Shown here in pieces: positions 26,170-34,691 of a DNA stretch of 64,000 nucleotides. The translations under genes and the position numbers were made by a program. The stretch is from assembly GCA_017465055.1 (NCBI GenBank), contig JAFTWZ010000014.1, forward strand, positions 62,001-126,000, in the 5' to 3' direction. The notes under the pieces are model-generated. The model made no database searches, was not told where the DNA came from, and worked only from the letters and a program-made list of their open reading frames with translations. The DNA comes from Alistipes sp. (GTDB lineage: Bacteria; Bacteroidota; Bacteroidia; Bacteroidales; Rikenellaceae). The stretch's first letter is position 1, and each line of letters starts with the position of its first letter.

Positions 26170-26619
26170 TTAGTCAGCCAGGGCTAATAGCGAGTCGGCG
26201 TGGCGCTCCATCTCGTCGGCACGCATTAGAAGCGTCTCGATATCATCCTCGATGTCGTCGAGGTTGTCGCAATAGACGCCCCCCTCGATGACGTAGCTTC
26301 CCTCGTATATATCTACTATATCTACATCTGCGCTGCGCTCTGGCACAAGCCACACCATAAGTGCTATGGCTGCGGCTATGCTCCCCGTCGCAATCCACCA
26401 CTTTGCGCGGTGGCTGCGGCGCGGTTGTGGGGCGGGCTTTGGTAGCCTATCCTCTGGCATACCGTCACCATACCAGGCAAACATAGCCTTTAGGTCGTGC
26501 CACTCTCGAGGTAGGTCATCGCTGGCAAAGTAGTCGTATAGCTCTCGCTCCTCGGCCAACGTTGTGCGGCCATCGAGGAACTTGTTGATTAACGCTTTGA
26601 TATCTGCTCTATGCTTCAT
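26170..26619 (-). CDS. Probable membrane anti-sigma factor
   Basis: 149 aa from the ATG at 26619, which overlaps the sigma gene by 11 bp. Cytosolic N-terminus (MKHRADIKALINKFLDGRTTLAEERELYDYF), one membrane segment at about 74-93 (WWIATGSIAAAIALMVWLV), and an acidic periplasmic tail. No FecR domain is present, so TonB-linked signalling is unlikely. The position directly after an ECF sigma gene, and the topology, give the function; there is no recognisable anti-sigma zinc motif. Confidence 0.75.
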   Translation of the reverse strand: MKHRADIKALINKFLDGRTTLAEERELYDYFASDDLPREWHDLKAMFAWYGDGMPEDRLPKPAPQPRRSHRAKWWIATGSIAAAIALMVWLVPERSADVDIVDIYEGSYVIEGGVYCDNLDDIEDDIETLLMRADEMERHADSLLALAD

Positions 26620-27106
26620 CGTTGTTGTGTTTAAATCGTTGTAGTATGGCGCGTCGTGCGCGGCTAAGGTTTTGGTATACAGCATCTATGCTCATATTGG
26701 CTATGCGAGCTATATCGTCGGTCTCCATCTCTTCGATATGCCTTAGACGCAAGATCATCTGCTGCTTTGAGGGTAGTAGGTCGATGGCGCGTAGCAGACT
26801 CTTTATAGCCTCTTCCTTAAGCTCCGAGTCGGGCGGAGCATCGCCCTCGTAGTCGTCGCGCAACGTAAGCGTAGGGTGGCGACGTTGTGAGCGTAGATAG
26901 TTGAGCGATATATGTCTCACTACAACCTTGGCTAATGCCTCCACCGAGTGATATTTCGCTAAGTCGTGGCGCATAGCGTAGAGCTTTAGCAGCGTCTCCT
27001 GCACCGCATCCTCGGCATCGTCACGATGTCGAAGTAGGCGGCAGGCGATAGCCAAAAGCTCATCGCGGCATTCTCGGGCGAATATTTCAAATTCGTGGTT
27101 GTTCAT
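26609..27106 (-). CDS. ECF-type RNA polymerase sigma factor
   Basis: 165 aa from the ATG at 27106 (MNNHEFEIF); the frame is open further upstream but without homology. Region 2 is at about 10-75 (RDDAEDAVQETLLKLYAMRHDLAKY ... ALAKVVVRHISLNYLRSQRR). Region 4 is at about 107-155 (LPSKQQMILRLRHIEEMETDDIARIANMSIDAVYQNLSRARRAI). It begins a four-gene operon with an anti-sigma factor, a DUF5024-like protein and a GIN protein, and probably controls its own operon. Confidence 0.92.
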   Translation of the reverse strand: MNNHEFEIFARECRDELLAIACRLLRHRDDAEDAVQETLLKLYAMRHDLAKYHSVEALAKVVVRHISLNYLRSQRRHPTLTLRDDYEGDAPPDSELKEEAIKSLLRAIDLLPSKQQMILRLRHIEEMETDDIARIANMSIDAVYQNLSRARRAILQRFKHNNDEA

Positions 27107-27224
27107 ATTATCGTTTGCGCTTCTACCCTTATGACACCAAAGATGCAAATTTCTGACGTCATCGCCAAAAAAATCGTCAAATATATGCTCGGTAGTGCCT
27201 TGTGGTGAAAATAATGTGAAAAAA

Positions 27225-27256
27225 TTTGGTTTTCGAAGGGGGATTTTGTAACTTTG
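27225..27256 (+). promoter_or_regulatory. Promoter of mutAB
   Basis: TTTG (27225-27228), 20 bp, TAACTTTG (27249-27256): a full consensus match. The 5' leader would be about 125 nt, with GC-rich GCATAGCGTGTGCGCGATGC near its start; no known riboswitch class was recognised in it. Confidence 0.8.
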
Positions 27257-27388
27257 TTGTGTTTTACGTGCGTATGCATAGCGTGTGCGCGATGCGTGGG
27301 TGCGGAAAATAGGTGCAACGAAAATGAGTGAGAATAACACAAGATATTAAATATCACACACTTAAAAACAATTAAATCTAAATCAACT

Positions 27389-29239
27389 ATGGCTAATACC
27401 AAAGAAAAGTTGTTCACGGAGTTCCCACCGGTGTCTACCGAGCAGTGGGAGGCCGTAATCACAACTGACCTTAAGGGCGCAGATTACGAGCGCAAATTGG
27501 TATGGAAGACCGGAGAGGGTTTCAACGTACGTCCTTACTATCGTGCTGAGAACCTCGCAGAGGTAGAGTACCTCGGTGCTGAGGCCGGTCAGTTCCCTTA
27601 TGTACGCGGTGTCTCTAAGGACAACACTTGGCGCGTGCATCAGACTATCTCAGTAGAGTGCGCCGCAAAGGCTAACGAGGAGGCTCTTATGCTCCTCAAC
27701 TCAGGCGTTGACTCTTTGGGCTTCTGCTTCTGCGACGCTTGCGCTTGCGAGGTAGACGTCGACGCTCTGTTGAAGGATATCGTTCCTACGGCTGTTGAGC
27801 TCACGTTCTGCAACACAAACGTTAAGAGTCTTGCAGCTCTTGCTGAGAAGGTTTTGGCAAAGTATGCCGACGTAGAGAAGGATGCTCTCCGCATCAACTT
27901 CTGCTTCGACCCTATTATGCGCAACCTCTCTGAGGAGGGCGAGTTCTGCTGCGGCACAGGCGACGAGTGCTTCGACACAATCGCAAAGTTTATCAAGGCT
28001 ACTGCAGAGTATAAGCACGTACGCGTGGTTAACGTTGCAGGTGCTCTCTTCTCGAACGCAGGTTCTACCATCGTCGAGGAGCTTGGCTTTACCCTCGCAG
28101 CTGCTCACGAGTATATCGTGAAACTTATGGATCGCGGCCTCTCAATCGACGAGGTGGCTCGTAAGATTCGTTTCACATTCGCCGTAACATCGAACTACTT
28201 CCTCGAGATGGCTAAGTTCCGTGCTGCACGTCTTTTGTGGGCTAACATCGTTAAGGCTTACAATCCTGAGAAGAACTGCTCTTGCAAGATGCGTGCTCAC
28301 GCCGTAACATCTACTTGGAACCAGACTGTTTACGATCCATACGTAAATATGCTCCGTGGTACTACCGAGGCTATGTCGGCAGCTATCGCAGGTGTACACT
28401 CTTTGGAGGTACGTCCTTTCGACTACGCTTTCGAGGCTCCAACCGAGTTCTCTAAGCGTATCGCTCGCAACACTCAGCTTCTCCTTAAGCACGAGTCACA
28501 CTTCGACCAGGTTATCGACCCTGCAGGTGGTTCGTACTATATCGAGACGCTCACCAAGAGCATCGCTAATGAGGCGTGGGCTCTCTTCCGCGAGGTTGAG
28601 GAGAAGGGTGGCTACATCGCAGCCTTCAACGAGGGCTTCGTTGTTGAGCGCGTGAAGGCTTCGGCTGCTGCTAAGGATAAGAGCATCGCTACACGTCGCC
28701 TCATCTTGCTCGGCGCTAACCAGTATCCTAACTTTACGGAGGTTGCCGACGAGGCTATCTGCGAGTGCTGCGTAAATCGCGAGGTTAAGGAGGGCAACGT
28801 GCTTGTTCCTTATCGTGGTGCTATGGCATTTGAGGCTATGCGTCTCAAGGTAGACCGCTCGGGTAAGGCACCTAAGGCATTTATGCTTACTTGCGGTACT
28901 CTGGGTATGGCACGTGCACGTGCACAGTTCTCTTGCAACTTCTTCGCTTGCGCAGGTATCCGTGTTGAGGATAACACCTTCTTCAAGTCTGTTGAGGAGG
29001 GCGTAGAGGCAGCGTTGGCTTCTAAGGCCGAGATCGTTGTAGTATGTGCTTCTGACGACGACTACGCTACTGTAGCACCTCGCGTTAAGGAGCTCTTGGG
29101 CGATAAGGCTATCTTGGTAGTAGCAGGTGCTCCTGCGTGCGCACCAGAGCTCGAGGCTCAGGGTATCACTAACTTCATCAACGTTAAGAGCAACGTATTG
29201 GAGACTTTGAAGGATTACTTAAACAAGTTGGGCATTTAA
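27389..29239 (+). CDS. mutA: Methylmalonyl-CoA mutase small (beta) subunit
   Basis: Non-catalytic partner of MutB in the heterodimeric mutase that interconverts succinyl-CoA and methylmalonyl-CoA. 616 aa. The TIM-barrel part shows [36 protein letters not shown] and the CoA-binding-domain remnants. The C-terminal B12-like domain lacks the DxHxxG motif, as expected for the small subunit. It starts with MANTKEKLFTEFPPVSTEQWE, and mutB follows after 13 bp. The strong codon bias suggests high expression. Confidence 0.95.
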   Translation: MANTKEKLFTEFPPVSTEQWEAVITTDLKGADYERKLVWKTGEGFNVRPYYRAENLAEVEYLGAEAGQFPYVRGVSKDNTWRVHQTISVECAAKANEEALMLLNSGVDSLGFCFCDACACEVDVDALLKDIVPTAVELTFCNTNVKSLAALAEKVLAKYADVEKDALRINFCFDPIMRNLSEEGEFCCGTGDECFDTIAKFIKATAEYKHVRVVNVAGALFSNAGSTIVEELGFTLAAAHEYIVKLMDRGLSIDEVARKIRFTFAVTSNYFLEMAKFRAARLLWANIVKAYNPEKNCSCKMRAHAVTSTWNQTVYDPYVNMLRGTTEAMSAAIAGVHSLEVRPFDYAFEAPTEFSKRIARNTQLLLKHESHFDQVIDPAGGSYYIETLTKSIANEAWALFREVEEKGGYIAAFNEGFVVERVKASAAAKDKSIATRRLILLGANQYPNFTEVADEAICECCVNREVKEGNVLVPYRGAMAFEAMRLKVDRSGKAPKAFMLTCGTLGMARARAQFSCNFFACAGIRVEDNTFFKSVEEGVEAALASKAEIVVVCASDDDYATVAPRVKELLGDKAILVVAGAPACAPELEAQGITNFINVKSNVLETLKDYLNKLGI

Positions 29240-29252
29240 TCGATTATAAGCT

Positions 29253-31382
29253 ATGAGAGCAAAATTTTCAGATTTAGAATATAAGGCTGCAGCCGCTGAG
29301 TGCTGCACCAAGCAGGCTGCTCCCAAGGAGGATTGGTTGACTGCCGAGCGTATCGCCGTAAAGGAGAACTATACCGCCGAGGACCTCGAGGGTATGGAGC
29401 ACTTGAACTATGCTGCTGGTATCGCGCCATTCCTTCGCGGCCCATACTCTACAATGTATGTTATGCGTCCTTGGACTATCCGTCAGTACGCAGGTTTCTC
29501 TACTGCCGAGGAGTCTAACGCATTCTACCGCCGTAACCTTGCAGCAGGTCAGAAGGGTCTCTCTGTTGCCTTCGACCTTGCAACACACCGTGGCTACGAT
29601 GCTGACCACCCACGTGTAGTAGGTGATGTTGGTAAGGCTGGTGTATCTATCTGCTCGGTTGAGGATATGAAGGTTCTCTTCAACGGTATTCCACTCGACC
29701 AGATGTCAGTATCTATGACTATGAACGGTGCAGTACTTCCAGTATTGGCATTCTACATCGTTGCAGGTCTCGAGCAGGGCTGTACTCTCGATCAGCTCGC
29801 TGGTACTATCCAGAACGATATCCTCAAGGAGTTTATGGTGCGTAATACCTATATCTACCCACCAGAGTTCTCTATGAAGATTATTGCCGATATCTTCGAG
29901 TACACCTCTAAGAATATGCCTAAGTTCAACTCGATCTCTATCTCGGGTTACCATATGCAGGAGGCAGGTGCTACAGCCGATATCGAGCTTGCATATACCC
30001 TTGCTGACGGTCTTGAGTATCTCCGCGCAGGTATCAACGCAGGTATGTCTATCGACGCCTTCGCACCACGCTTGTCATTCTTCTGGGCTATCGGTATGAA
30101 CCACTTTATGGAGATTGCTAAGATGCGTGCTGCACGTCTTCTCTGGGCTAAGATTGTTAAGCAGTTTGAGCCTAAGAATCCTAAGTCATTGGCGTTGCGT
30201 ACACACTCACAGACCTCAGGTTGGTCACTTACCGAGCAGGATCCATTTAACAACGTAGCACGTACAGCTATCGAGGCTATGGGCGCAGCTCTGGGTCACA
30301 CCCAGTCATTGCACACCAACGCTCTCGACGAGGCTATCGCTCTTCCAACCGACTTCTCGGCACGTATCGCACGTAACACCCAGATTTACATCCAGGAGGA
30401 GACTAACGTATGCCGCTCGGCCGATCCTTGGGCAGGTTCATACTATGTTGAGGCTCTTACTCACGAGATTGCTCACAAGGCGTGGGCTCACATCCAGGAG
30501 ATCGAGCAGCTCGGTGGTATGGCTAAGGCTATCGAGACAGGTATTCCTAAGCTCCGTATCGAGGAGGCTGCTGCACGTAAGCAGGCTCGTATCGACTCGG
30601 GCGTCGAGACTATCATCGGTGTTAACCGCTACCGTCTCGAGAAGGAGGCACCTATCGACATCCTCGCTGTGGACAACACCGCAGTACGCGAGAGCCAGGT
30701 TAAGCGTCTCCAGGAGCTTCGTGCTAACCGCGACAACGCAGCTGTAGAGAAGGCATTGGCTGCTATCACCGAGTGCGTGCGCACAGGTGAGGGTAACCTC
30801 CTTGCTTTGGCTGTTGAGGCTGCTAAGGTACGTGCTTCACTCGGTGAGATCTCTGACGCTTGCGAGAAGATTGTTGGCCGCTACAAGGCAGTTATTCGTC
30901 TAAACTCAGGAGTATATTCAGCAGAGGTGAAATCAGATTCAGCATTTGACAAGGCAAAGCCGATGTGTGCTGACTTTGCTAAGCAGGAGGGTCGTCAGCC
31001 CCGTATTATGATTGCTAAGTTGGGCCAGGATGGTCACGACCGTGGTGCTAAGGTTGTAGCTACGGGTTATGCCGACATAGGCTTCGACGTAGATATGGGC
31101 CCATTGTTCCAGACTCCAGAGGAGGCTGCTAAGCAGGCTGTCGAGAACGACGTTCACGTTGTCGGCGTATCGTCGCTTGCGGCAGGTCACCTCACCCTTG
31201 TGCCTCAGATTATCGCTGAGCTTAAGAAGCTCGGTCGCGAGGATATCGTGGTTGTAGTAGGTGGTGTTATCCCAGCTCAGGACTACGATCAGCTCTACAA
31301 GGATGGTGCTGCGGCAATCTTCGGCCCTGGTACTCCAGTAGCTACTGCAGCGATTAAGATTCTTGAGATTCTCAACTCTTAA
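29253..31382 (+). CDS. mutB: Methylmalonyl-CoA mutase large (alpha) subunit
   Basis: Adenosylcobalamin-dependent catalytic subunit, 709 aa. The barrel has [35 protein letters not shown] and [25 protein letters not shown]. The C-terminal B12 domain carries DGHDRG with D593, H595 (cobalt ligand) and G598, then [13 protein letters not shown] and VVVGGVIP. Works in propionate formation from succinate. The TAA stop is followed at once by the left half of a family A repeat that is interrupted by an AT-rich island. Confidence 0.97.
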   Translation: MRAKFSDLEYKAAAAECCTKQAAPKEDWLTAERIAVKENYTAEDLEGMEHLNYAAGIAPFLRGPYSTMYVMRPWTIRQYAGFSTAEESNAFYRRNLAAGQKGLSVAFDLATHRGYDADHPRVVGDVGKAGVSICSVEDMKVLFNGIPLDQMSVSMTMNGAVLPVLAFYIVAGLEQGCTLDQLAGTIQNDILKEFMVRNTYIYPPEFSMKIIADIFEYTSKNMPKFNSISISGYHMQEAGATADIELAYTLADGLEYLRAGINAGMSIDAFAPRLSFFWAIGMNHFMEIAKMRAARLLWAKIVKQFEPKNPKSLALRTHSQTSGWSLTEQDPFNNVARTAIEAMGAALGHTQSLHTNALDEAIALPTDFSARIARNTQIYIQEETNVCRSADPWAGSYYVEALTHEIAHKAWAHIQEIEQLGGMAKAIETGIPKLRIEEAAARKQARIDSGVETIIGVNRYRLEKEAPIDILAVDNTAVRESQVKRLQELRANRDNAAVEKALAAITECVRTGEGNLLALAVEAAKVRASLGEISDACEKIVGRYKAVIRLNSGVYSAEVKSDSAFDKAKPMCADFAKQEGRQPRIMIAKLGQDGHDRGAKVVATGYADIGFDVDMGPLFQTPEEAAKQAVENDVHVVGVSSLAAGHLTLVPQIIAELKKLGREDIVVVVGGVIPAQDYDQLYKDGAAAIFGPGTPVATAAIKILEILNS

Positions 31383-31454
31383 TTTGTTGTGAAAAGGGGT
31401 CATCTGCGACCTCTCAATCATTGCCCCGAATGGGAAATACTTCAAGTATGTCCC
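31383..31454 (+). repeat. Left half of an interrupted family A repeat
   Basis: TTTGTTGTGAAAAGGGG ... CTCAATCATTGCCCCGAATGGGAAATAC followed by CTTCAAGTATGTCCC (31440-31454). The matching right half starts at 33583 with the same 15 bp. It starts directly after the mutB stop codon. Confidence 0.85.
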
Positions 31455-31463
31455 GTATATCGA

Positions 31464-31490
31464 GTTGCTGGGATTAACAATCTCGGCAAC
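31464..31490. terminator. Stem-loop at left edge of the island
   Basis: GTTGCTGGGATT pairs with AATCTCGGCAAC (two mismatches, 3-nt loop), followed by TCTTTGTTAT. Could end mutB transcripts or be part of the island end. Confidence 0.45.
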
Positions 31491-31639
31491 TCTTTGTTAT
31501 ATAGGTGATTAGTTGATTTTAGTAGGCATAGAATATATAACGATTAAACCTTTTTTAAGGTGTGATTCTATACTTCTATGTAGGCTTCTATGTAGGTAGA
31601 TTTGGACCTTACGAAGTCAAATTAAAGTACTAATATCAA

Positions 31640-31897
31640 CTAATTTACTTTTATCTCCTGAAATTTATAGTATGGGAAAAATATAATATGTATATTCTTC
31701 TTCCTATAATATATAGACTCTGAGTAAAGATAGTTTACTCGTTGAGATAGAACGATTATGTCAATATCAGAATAATTTAAGGCAGATTTTGTAGCATAGC
31801 TCCCAGTTATCATTATACCATCAGCCTTTCCAACTAAGTCTGAAAATTTATAGTAATTCCCTGATAAAAGTTGTTCTATATCTAGAACATGTTTCAT
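31640..31897 (-). pseudogene. Nucleotidyltransferase-domain fragment (MNT-like)
   Basis: 85 aa. Contains the Pol beta-type nucleotidyltransferase signature GSYATKSALNYSDIDIIVLS (GS plus the DxD-like SDID), with the following strand HIIFFP. In related proteins a third acidic residue is expected about where H70 stands (NIHIIFFP), and the usual C-terminal half is absent. Inference: a truncated, probably inactive remnant; a short antitoxin-like MNT protein is an alternative, but no HEPN partner lies beside it. It lies in the AT-rich island. Confidence 0.55.
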
Positions 31898-32045
31898 AAC
31901 TGAAAACTATTTGATGATATAAGCGCTTGGCCAAAGTTAAATTTAACCCACTCAAGCACTTATTAACATTGCTATAAATTACATAATCTTATATTAGTAA
32001 GACATAAATGTAACACATTTTTACATAAATCGCTTACAGTTGTAC

Positions 32046-33107
32046 TTACTCTATTTTACAAGATACTTGTCCCTTTGGAAATAATATAGTTCTCGTAATA
32101 TAATTAACAATATCGCCATACATAGGATCCCAGCTTATAATGCCATTATTATTGACATCCTTTTGATATTTTCTTGCCAAATACTCATAGGCTGCGATAA
32201 CCTTATTTTGGTAAATTATATGTCTCTTAGAGAAAATTTTATATTCATGCTCGGTTAAATTGTGTTTCAAAGTGGAAGTAATATCCATAAGCATTAAGTA
32301 AATGCAATCCTCTGATTTATTAAGAACATATTCTCTAAATGCCTTATTAAACGATTCTATATTTCCTATGCATGGTCGTTCAACAACAAGTTTTTTAAGA
32401 TCTTTTTTTAGTTGTTTGCAAATAGATTCATTATGAATAATGGAATTCACATAATCAATAAAGTTGTTAATAGCCGATTCTACATCTTGATCGTAGAAAT
32501 AGATAAAGTCATAATTATCCTTCAATAGCGATATCGCTTGATTGTCGTCATATATCTGATAGAGCATATTATGTGTGCCTCTATGGTATAGTGCATTTCG
32601 TATTTCTGTTAAATAAGCTTCATAATACACATCTAAAGATTCGGCATTATAGATCTTTGTTAACAACTCTTCCAATGTTTCATACGCATTACCATCCTTG
32701 TCTATAAACGAAATGCTATCGCCACGTTTTATGCCCAAATACTCATTGTTGTATTTTTGGGTAGGTGTTGGAGCAAAGAAAAAGCAACTGTCATTCGATA
32801 GAATCGTGTGCTTAAAATCTGAAATATTAAGTATCGGTGCTTCTCTTAATTGTCGGGTGCAATATTCCCCTTTATAATATTCCGCACCAATTCGATTATT
32901 ATGAACAAATGTTTTATTTTCTGTAACCACATAGTAATCATGACCTTCGCCACAATTGAACGCATCCATAAGATAACTATGAAAGTTAAAAGGAGTATAT
33001 ACTACTATAGGCACCCTTTTCGCGCTTATAGTATGATTGGTCTGAGCGAATAATAAATTAGGAATAAGACATATAATAACAAAAATGAAGTATCCTGTAT
33101 TTTTCAT
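32046..33107 (-). CDS. Secreted protein of unknown function (island cargo)
   Basis: 353 aa, AT-rich gene. Clear signal peptide (YFIFVIICLIPNLLFA-QT) without lipobox. The mature part has no motif I recognise; the C-terminal half is helical and charged, and there are five scattered cysteines. The phrase NNNGIISWDPMYGDIVNYITRTILF near the end looks like a dockerin- or EF-hand-type DxNxDG relic but is not convincing. It has its own well-matched promoter at 33200-33230, so it is probably expressed. It is the only intact gene of the island. Confidence 0.7.
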   Translation of the reverse strand: MKNTGYFIFVIICLIPNLLFAQTNHTISAKRVPIVVYTPFNFHSYLMDAFNCGEGHDYYVVTENKTFVHNNRIGAEYYKGEYCTRQLREAPILNISDFKHTILSNDSCFFFAPTPTQKYNNEYLGIKRGDSISFIDKDGNAYETLEELLTKIYNAESLDVYYEAYLTEIRNALYHRGTHNMLYQIYDDNQAISLLKDNYDFIYFYDQDVESAINNFIDYVNSIIHNESICKQLKKDLKKLVVERPCIGNIESFNKAFREYVLNKSEDCIYLMLMDITSTLKHNLTEHEYKIFSKRHIIYQNKVIAAYEYLARKYQKDVNNNGIISWDPMYGDIVNYITRTILFPKGQVSCKIE

Positions 33108-33199
33108 ATTAAAACCTTTGTTTTTGAAGAAATTATAAATTATTAATTCCTAAGATAGTCCAAAGTAATCATATTAGGAATAATTTCATCACACTTATG

Positions 33200-33230
33200 C
33201 AAATATACGAAATATTATTCACAAAGCAAA
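33200..33230 (-). promoter_or_regulatory. Promoter of the island secreted-protein gene
   Basis: Minus strand TTTG (33227-33230), 19 bp, TATATTTG (33200-33207). Full consensus; leader about 85 nt. Confidence 0.8.
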
Positions 33231-33267
33231 GGGGTGTGAGGTATCGCATTTCATATAGTATCTTTGA

Positions 33268-33392
33268 AGCTATATGTCTTGAGCTTCTGCACTCTACATA
33301 GTTAATATTGTACGATACAATATTAATCAATGTTAATAGGCATGCAATGAAACCAGAGTAGGGTATTATGTATCCTACTCTGGTTTTGTCTT
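33268..33392 (+). ncRNA. Candidate small RNA with two stem-loops
   Basis: A -7 box TATCTTTG (33259-33266) with a weak TGTG 20 bp upstream is followed by a perfect stem TTAATATTGTA-CGA-TACAATATTAA (33302-33326). A second perfect 13-bp stem (33350-33362 with 33374-33386) ends in TTTTGTCTTTG, a terminator shape. No ORF of useful length lies between. Prediction only. Confidence 0.4.
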
Positions 33393-33582
33393 TGTCTAGA
33401 TGATAACATTTGTATTATATGTTAGTTATCAACTATTTAGCAATATACTAGTGTATATATATTGGAGAACACTATATTTAGATAGTACTCTATATCTTAT
33501 GTATGTTTCTATGTATTTTTTGCTAGAATCAACTATTAAAGTATTCTGATTATCAGTGTATTAATAAATAAACACCTATATC

Positions 33583-33650
33583 CTTCAAGTATGTCCCATC
33601 CGGGGCAATTTCTTTATCGAGGCCACATCTAATCCCTTTTGACAACAAAT
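33583..33650 (+). repeat. Right half of the interrupted family A repeat
   Basis: CTTCAAGTATGTCCCATCCGGGGC ... CCCTTTTGACAACAAAT; restores a complete family A unit when joined to 31383-31439. Confidence 0.85.
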
Positions 33651-33653
33651 TGG

Positions 33654-33741
33654 GCTGTGAAAAGTCGCAATCTGCGGCACATCCCAAAAAGTAAGACCCC
33701 TCGGGATAGTACCTGAAGTACTGCCCGAAGGGTCTGCTTTT
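33654..33741 (-). repeat. Family A repeat lacking its right end; hairpin beyond HdeD-like gene
   Basis: CTGTGAAAAGTCGCAATCTGCGG at the left, then arms AGACCC (33694-33699) and GGGTCT (33730-33735) plus TCGGG/CCCGA around GTACCTGAAGTAC. The right terminus is lost where it meets the minus-strand gene ending at 33763. May act as that gene's terminator. Confidence 0.65.
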
Positions 33742-33762
33742 GCGAAAGGGCAGTCTCAAACT

Positions 33763-34353
33763 CTACTCCTCGCTACCCAATGCACGGGAGTGGCGATGCA
33801 CCTCCCATAGGCGTAGCGAGAGCGACACTAACGACACGCCATAGGCGATAAAGCCTACAGCTACGAAGATAAGTACAGTCTCGGCACTTAGCGTCGTAGG
33901 CATCCATACGATCGCTATGCCCAGGGCGATAAGCACGCCGCCATAGAGGATAATCCACCCGGCGTCGCGGCGACCATAGCTACGTAGGTCGAAGCCCTGG
34001 GTAAGCGTGGCACATCCTCGATACATAAGCCAGAACCCCAACAGCAGGGGCATTGCAACGCCCGAAAGTAGGGGGTTAAACAGAAGCACTACGCCGATGA
34101 TTATATCGGCGAGCGAGGCTAAGACGAGCCACACGCGGCGTACAAAGTAGTTGCGCGAACTGAAACTCTGCACCAGACCCATAACCCCCGAGAAGAGGAT
34201 GCCCAGGCCGAGGAGCAGGGCTAAGGTGTAGTAGCTCGCCGAGGGGCGTAGCATAATGATAAAGCCGATGGCTACAACAACGACGCCCGAGAGTAGCGAC
34301 AGCCACCAACGGCGAATGAGAAACTCGGTCTTTTCGTAGATTTCGTTATCCAT
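33763..34353 (-). CDS. HdeD-like membrane protein (DUF308)
   Basis: 196 aa from MDNEIYEKTEFL (an upstream in-frame Met at 34377 is not favoured). Six membrane segments in three pairs (about 15-32, 38-58, 70-88, 92-112, 126-146 and 153-175) match the HdeD/DUF308 pattern, including LLSGVVVVAIGFIIMLRPSAS and LLGLGILFSGVMGLVQSF. The family is linked to acid resistance in enterobacteria; in Bacteroidales its role is not established. Confidence 0.85.
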   Translation of the reverse strand: MDNEIYEKTEFLIRRWWLSLLSGVVVVAIGFIIMLRPSASYYTLALLLGLGILFSGVMGLVQSFSSRNYFVRRVWLVLASLADIIIGVVLLFNPLLSGVAMPLLLGFWLMYRGCATLTQGFDLRSYGRRDAGWIILYGGVLIALGIAIVWMPTTLSAETVLIFVAVGFIAYGVSLVSLSLRLWEVHRHSRALGSEE

Positions 34354-34513
34354 AACTTGATGATTTATTTCCAGCAACGTTACTCAACAATCGTGCTAAT
34401 CGAGTTCGACACTTAATCGAGCATCGTACATATACCTATTAATATATAATATATAGGGTATAGCACGCTTTAGCCTAAATAGTTTGTTCGGGTCGAGGTT
34501 TTTGTGCAAATAA

Positions 34514-34545
34514 TTTGCAATCTTCGTTTTTTATCTTTAAATTTG
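34514..34545 (+). promoter_or_regulatory. Promoter of the two-gene exported-protein operon
   Basis: TTTG (34514-34517), 20 bp, TAAATTTG (34538-34545), full consensus. The leader to the ATG at 34692 is about 140 nt; nothing else is seen in 34354-34513. Confidence 0.8.
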
Positions 34546-34691
34546 TGAAAAAGATAGTTACATCTTTCGACAGTTGATAATAATCATGTTATAAAGGGGC
34601 GTGTTTTCCCTCTTTGAGGTAGGACGATACTCCGCGCTCGTCAATGTTGCACCCTGCATTTGGAGTTGGCAGGATTAATATCTATTAGCCT

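Larger units (their letters stand above)
31440..33597. mobile_element. AT-rich island inserted in a repeat hairpin
   Basis: A segment of about 2.1 kb is bounded by the 15-bp direct repeat CTTCAAGTATGTCCC (31440-31454, 33583-33597), which is the apex of a family A hairpin. The interior is markedly AT-rich against the neighbours. It holds a truncated nucleotidyltransferase ORF, one secreted-protein gene and a possible small RNA, but no transposase or integrase. Near the ends are inverted copies of AGTTGATTnTAG (31511-31522; complement at 33523-33534), plus TTCTATGTA motifs: twice in tandem at 31573-31596 as CTTCTATGTAGG and once at 33506-33515. These might be recombinase arm sites. Most likely a non-autonomous or decayed element. 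Confidence 0.7.

Noticed and set aside
27257-27388. Possible cobalamin riboswitch in the mutAB leader (also checked before nrdJ)
   Set aside because: Leaders are too short and no B12-box-like sequence or the expected multi-stem layout was seen.
31440-33597. Complete insertion sequence or integrative element
   Set aside because: No transposase, integrase or mobilisation gene is present; only described as a non-autonomous or decayed island.
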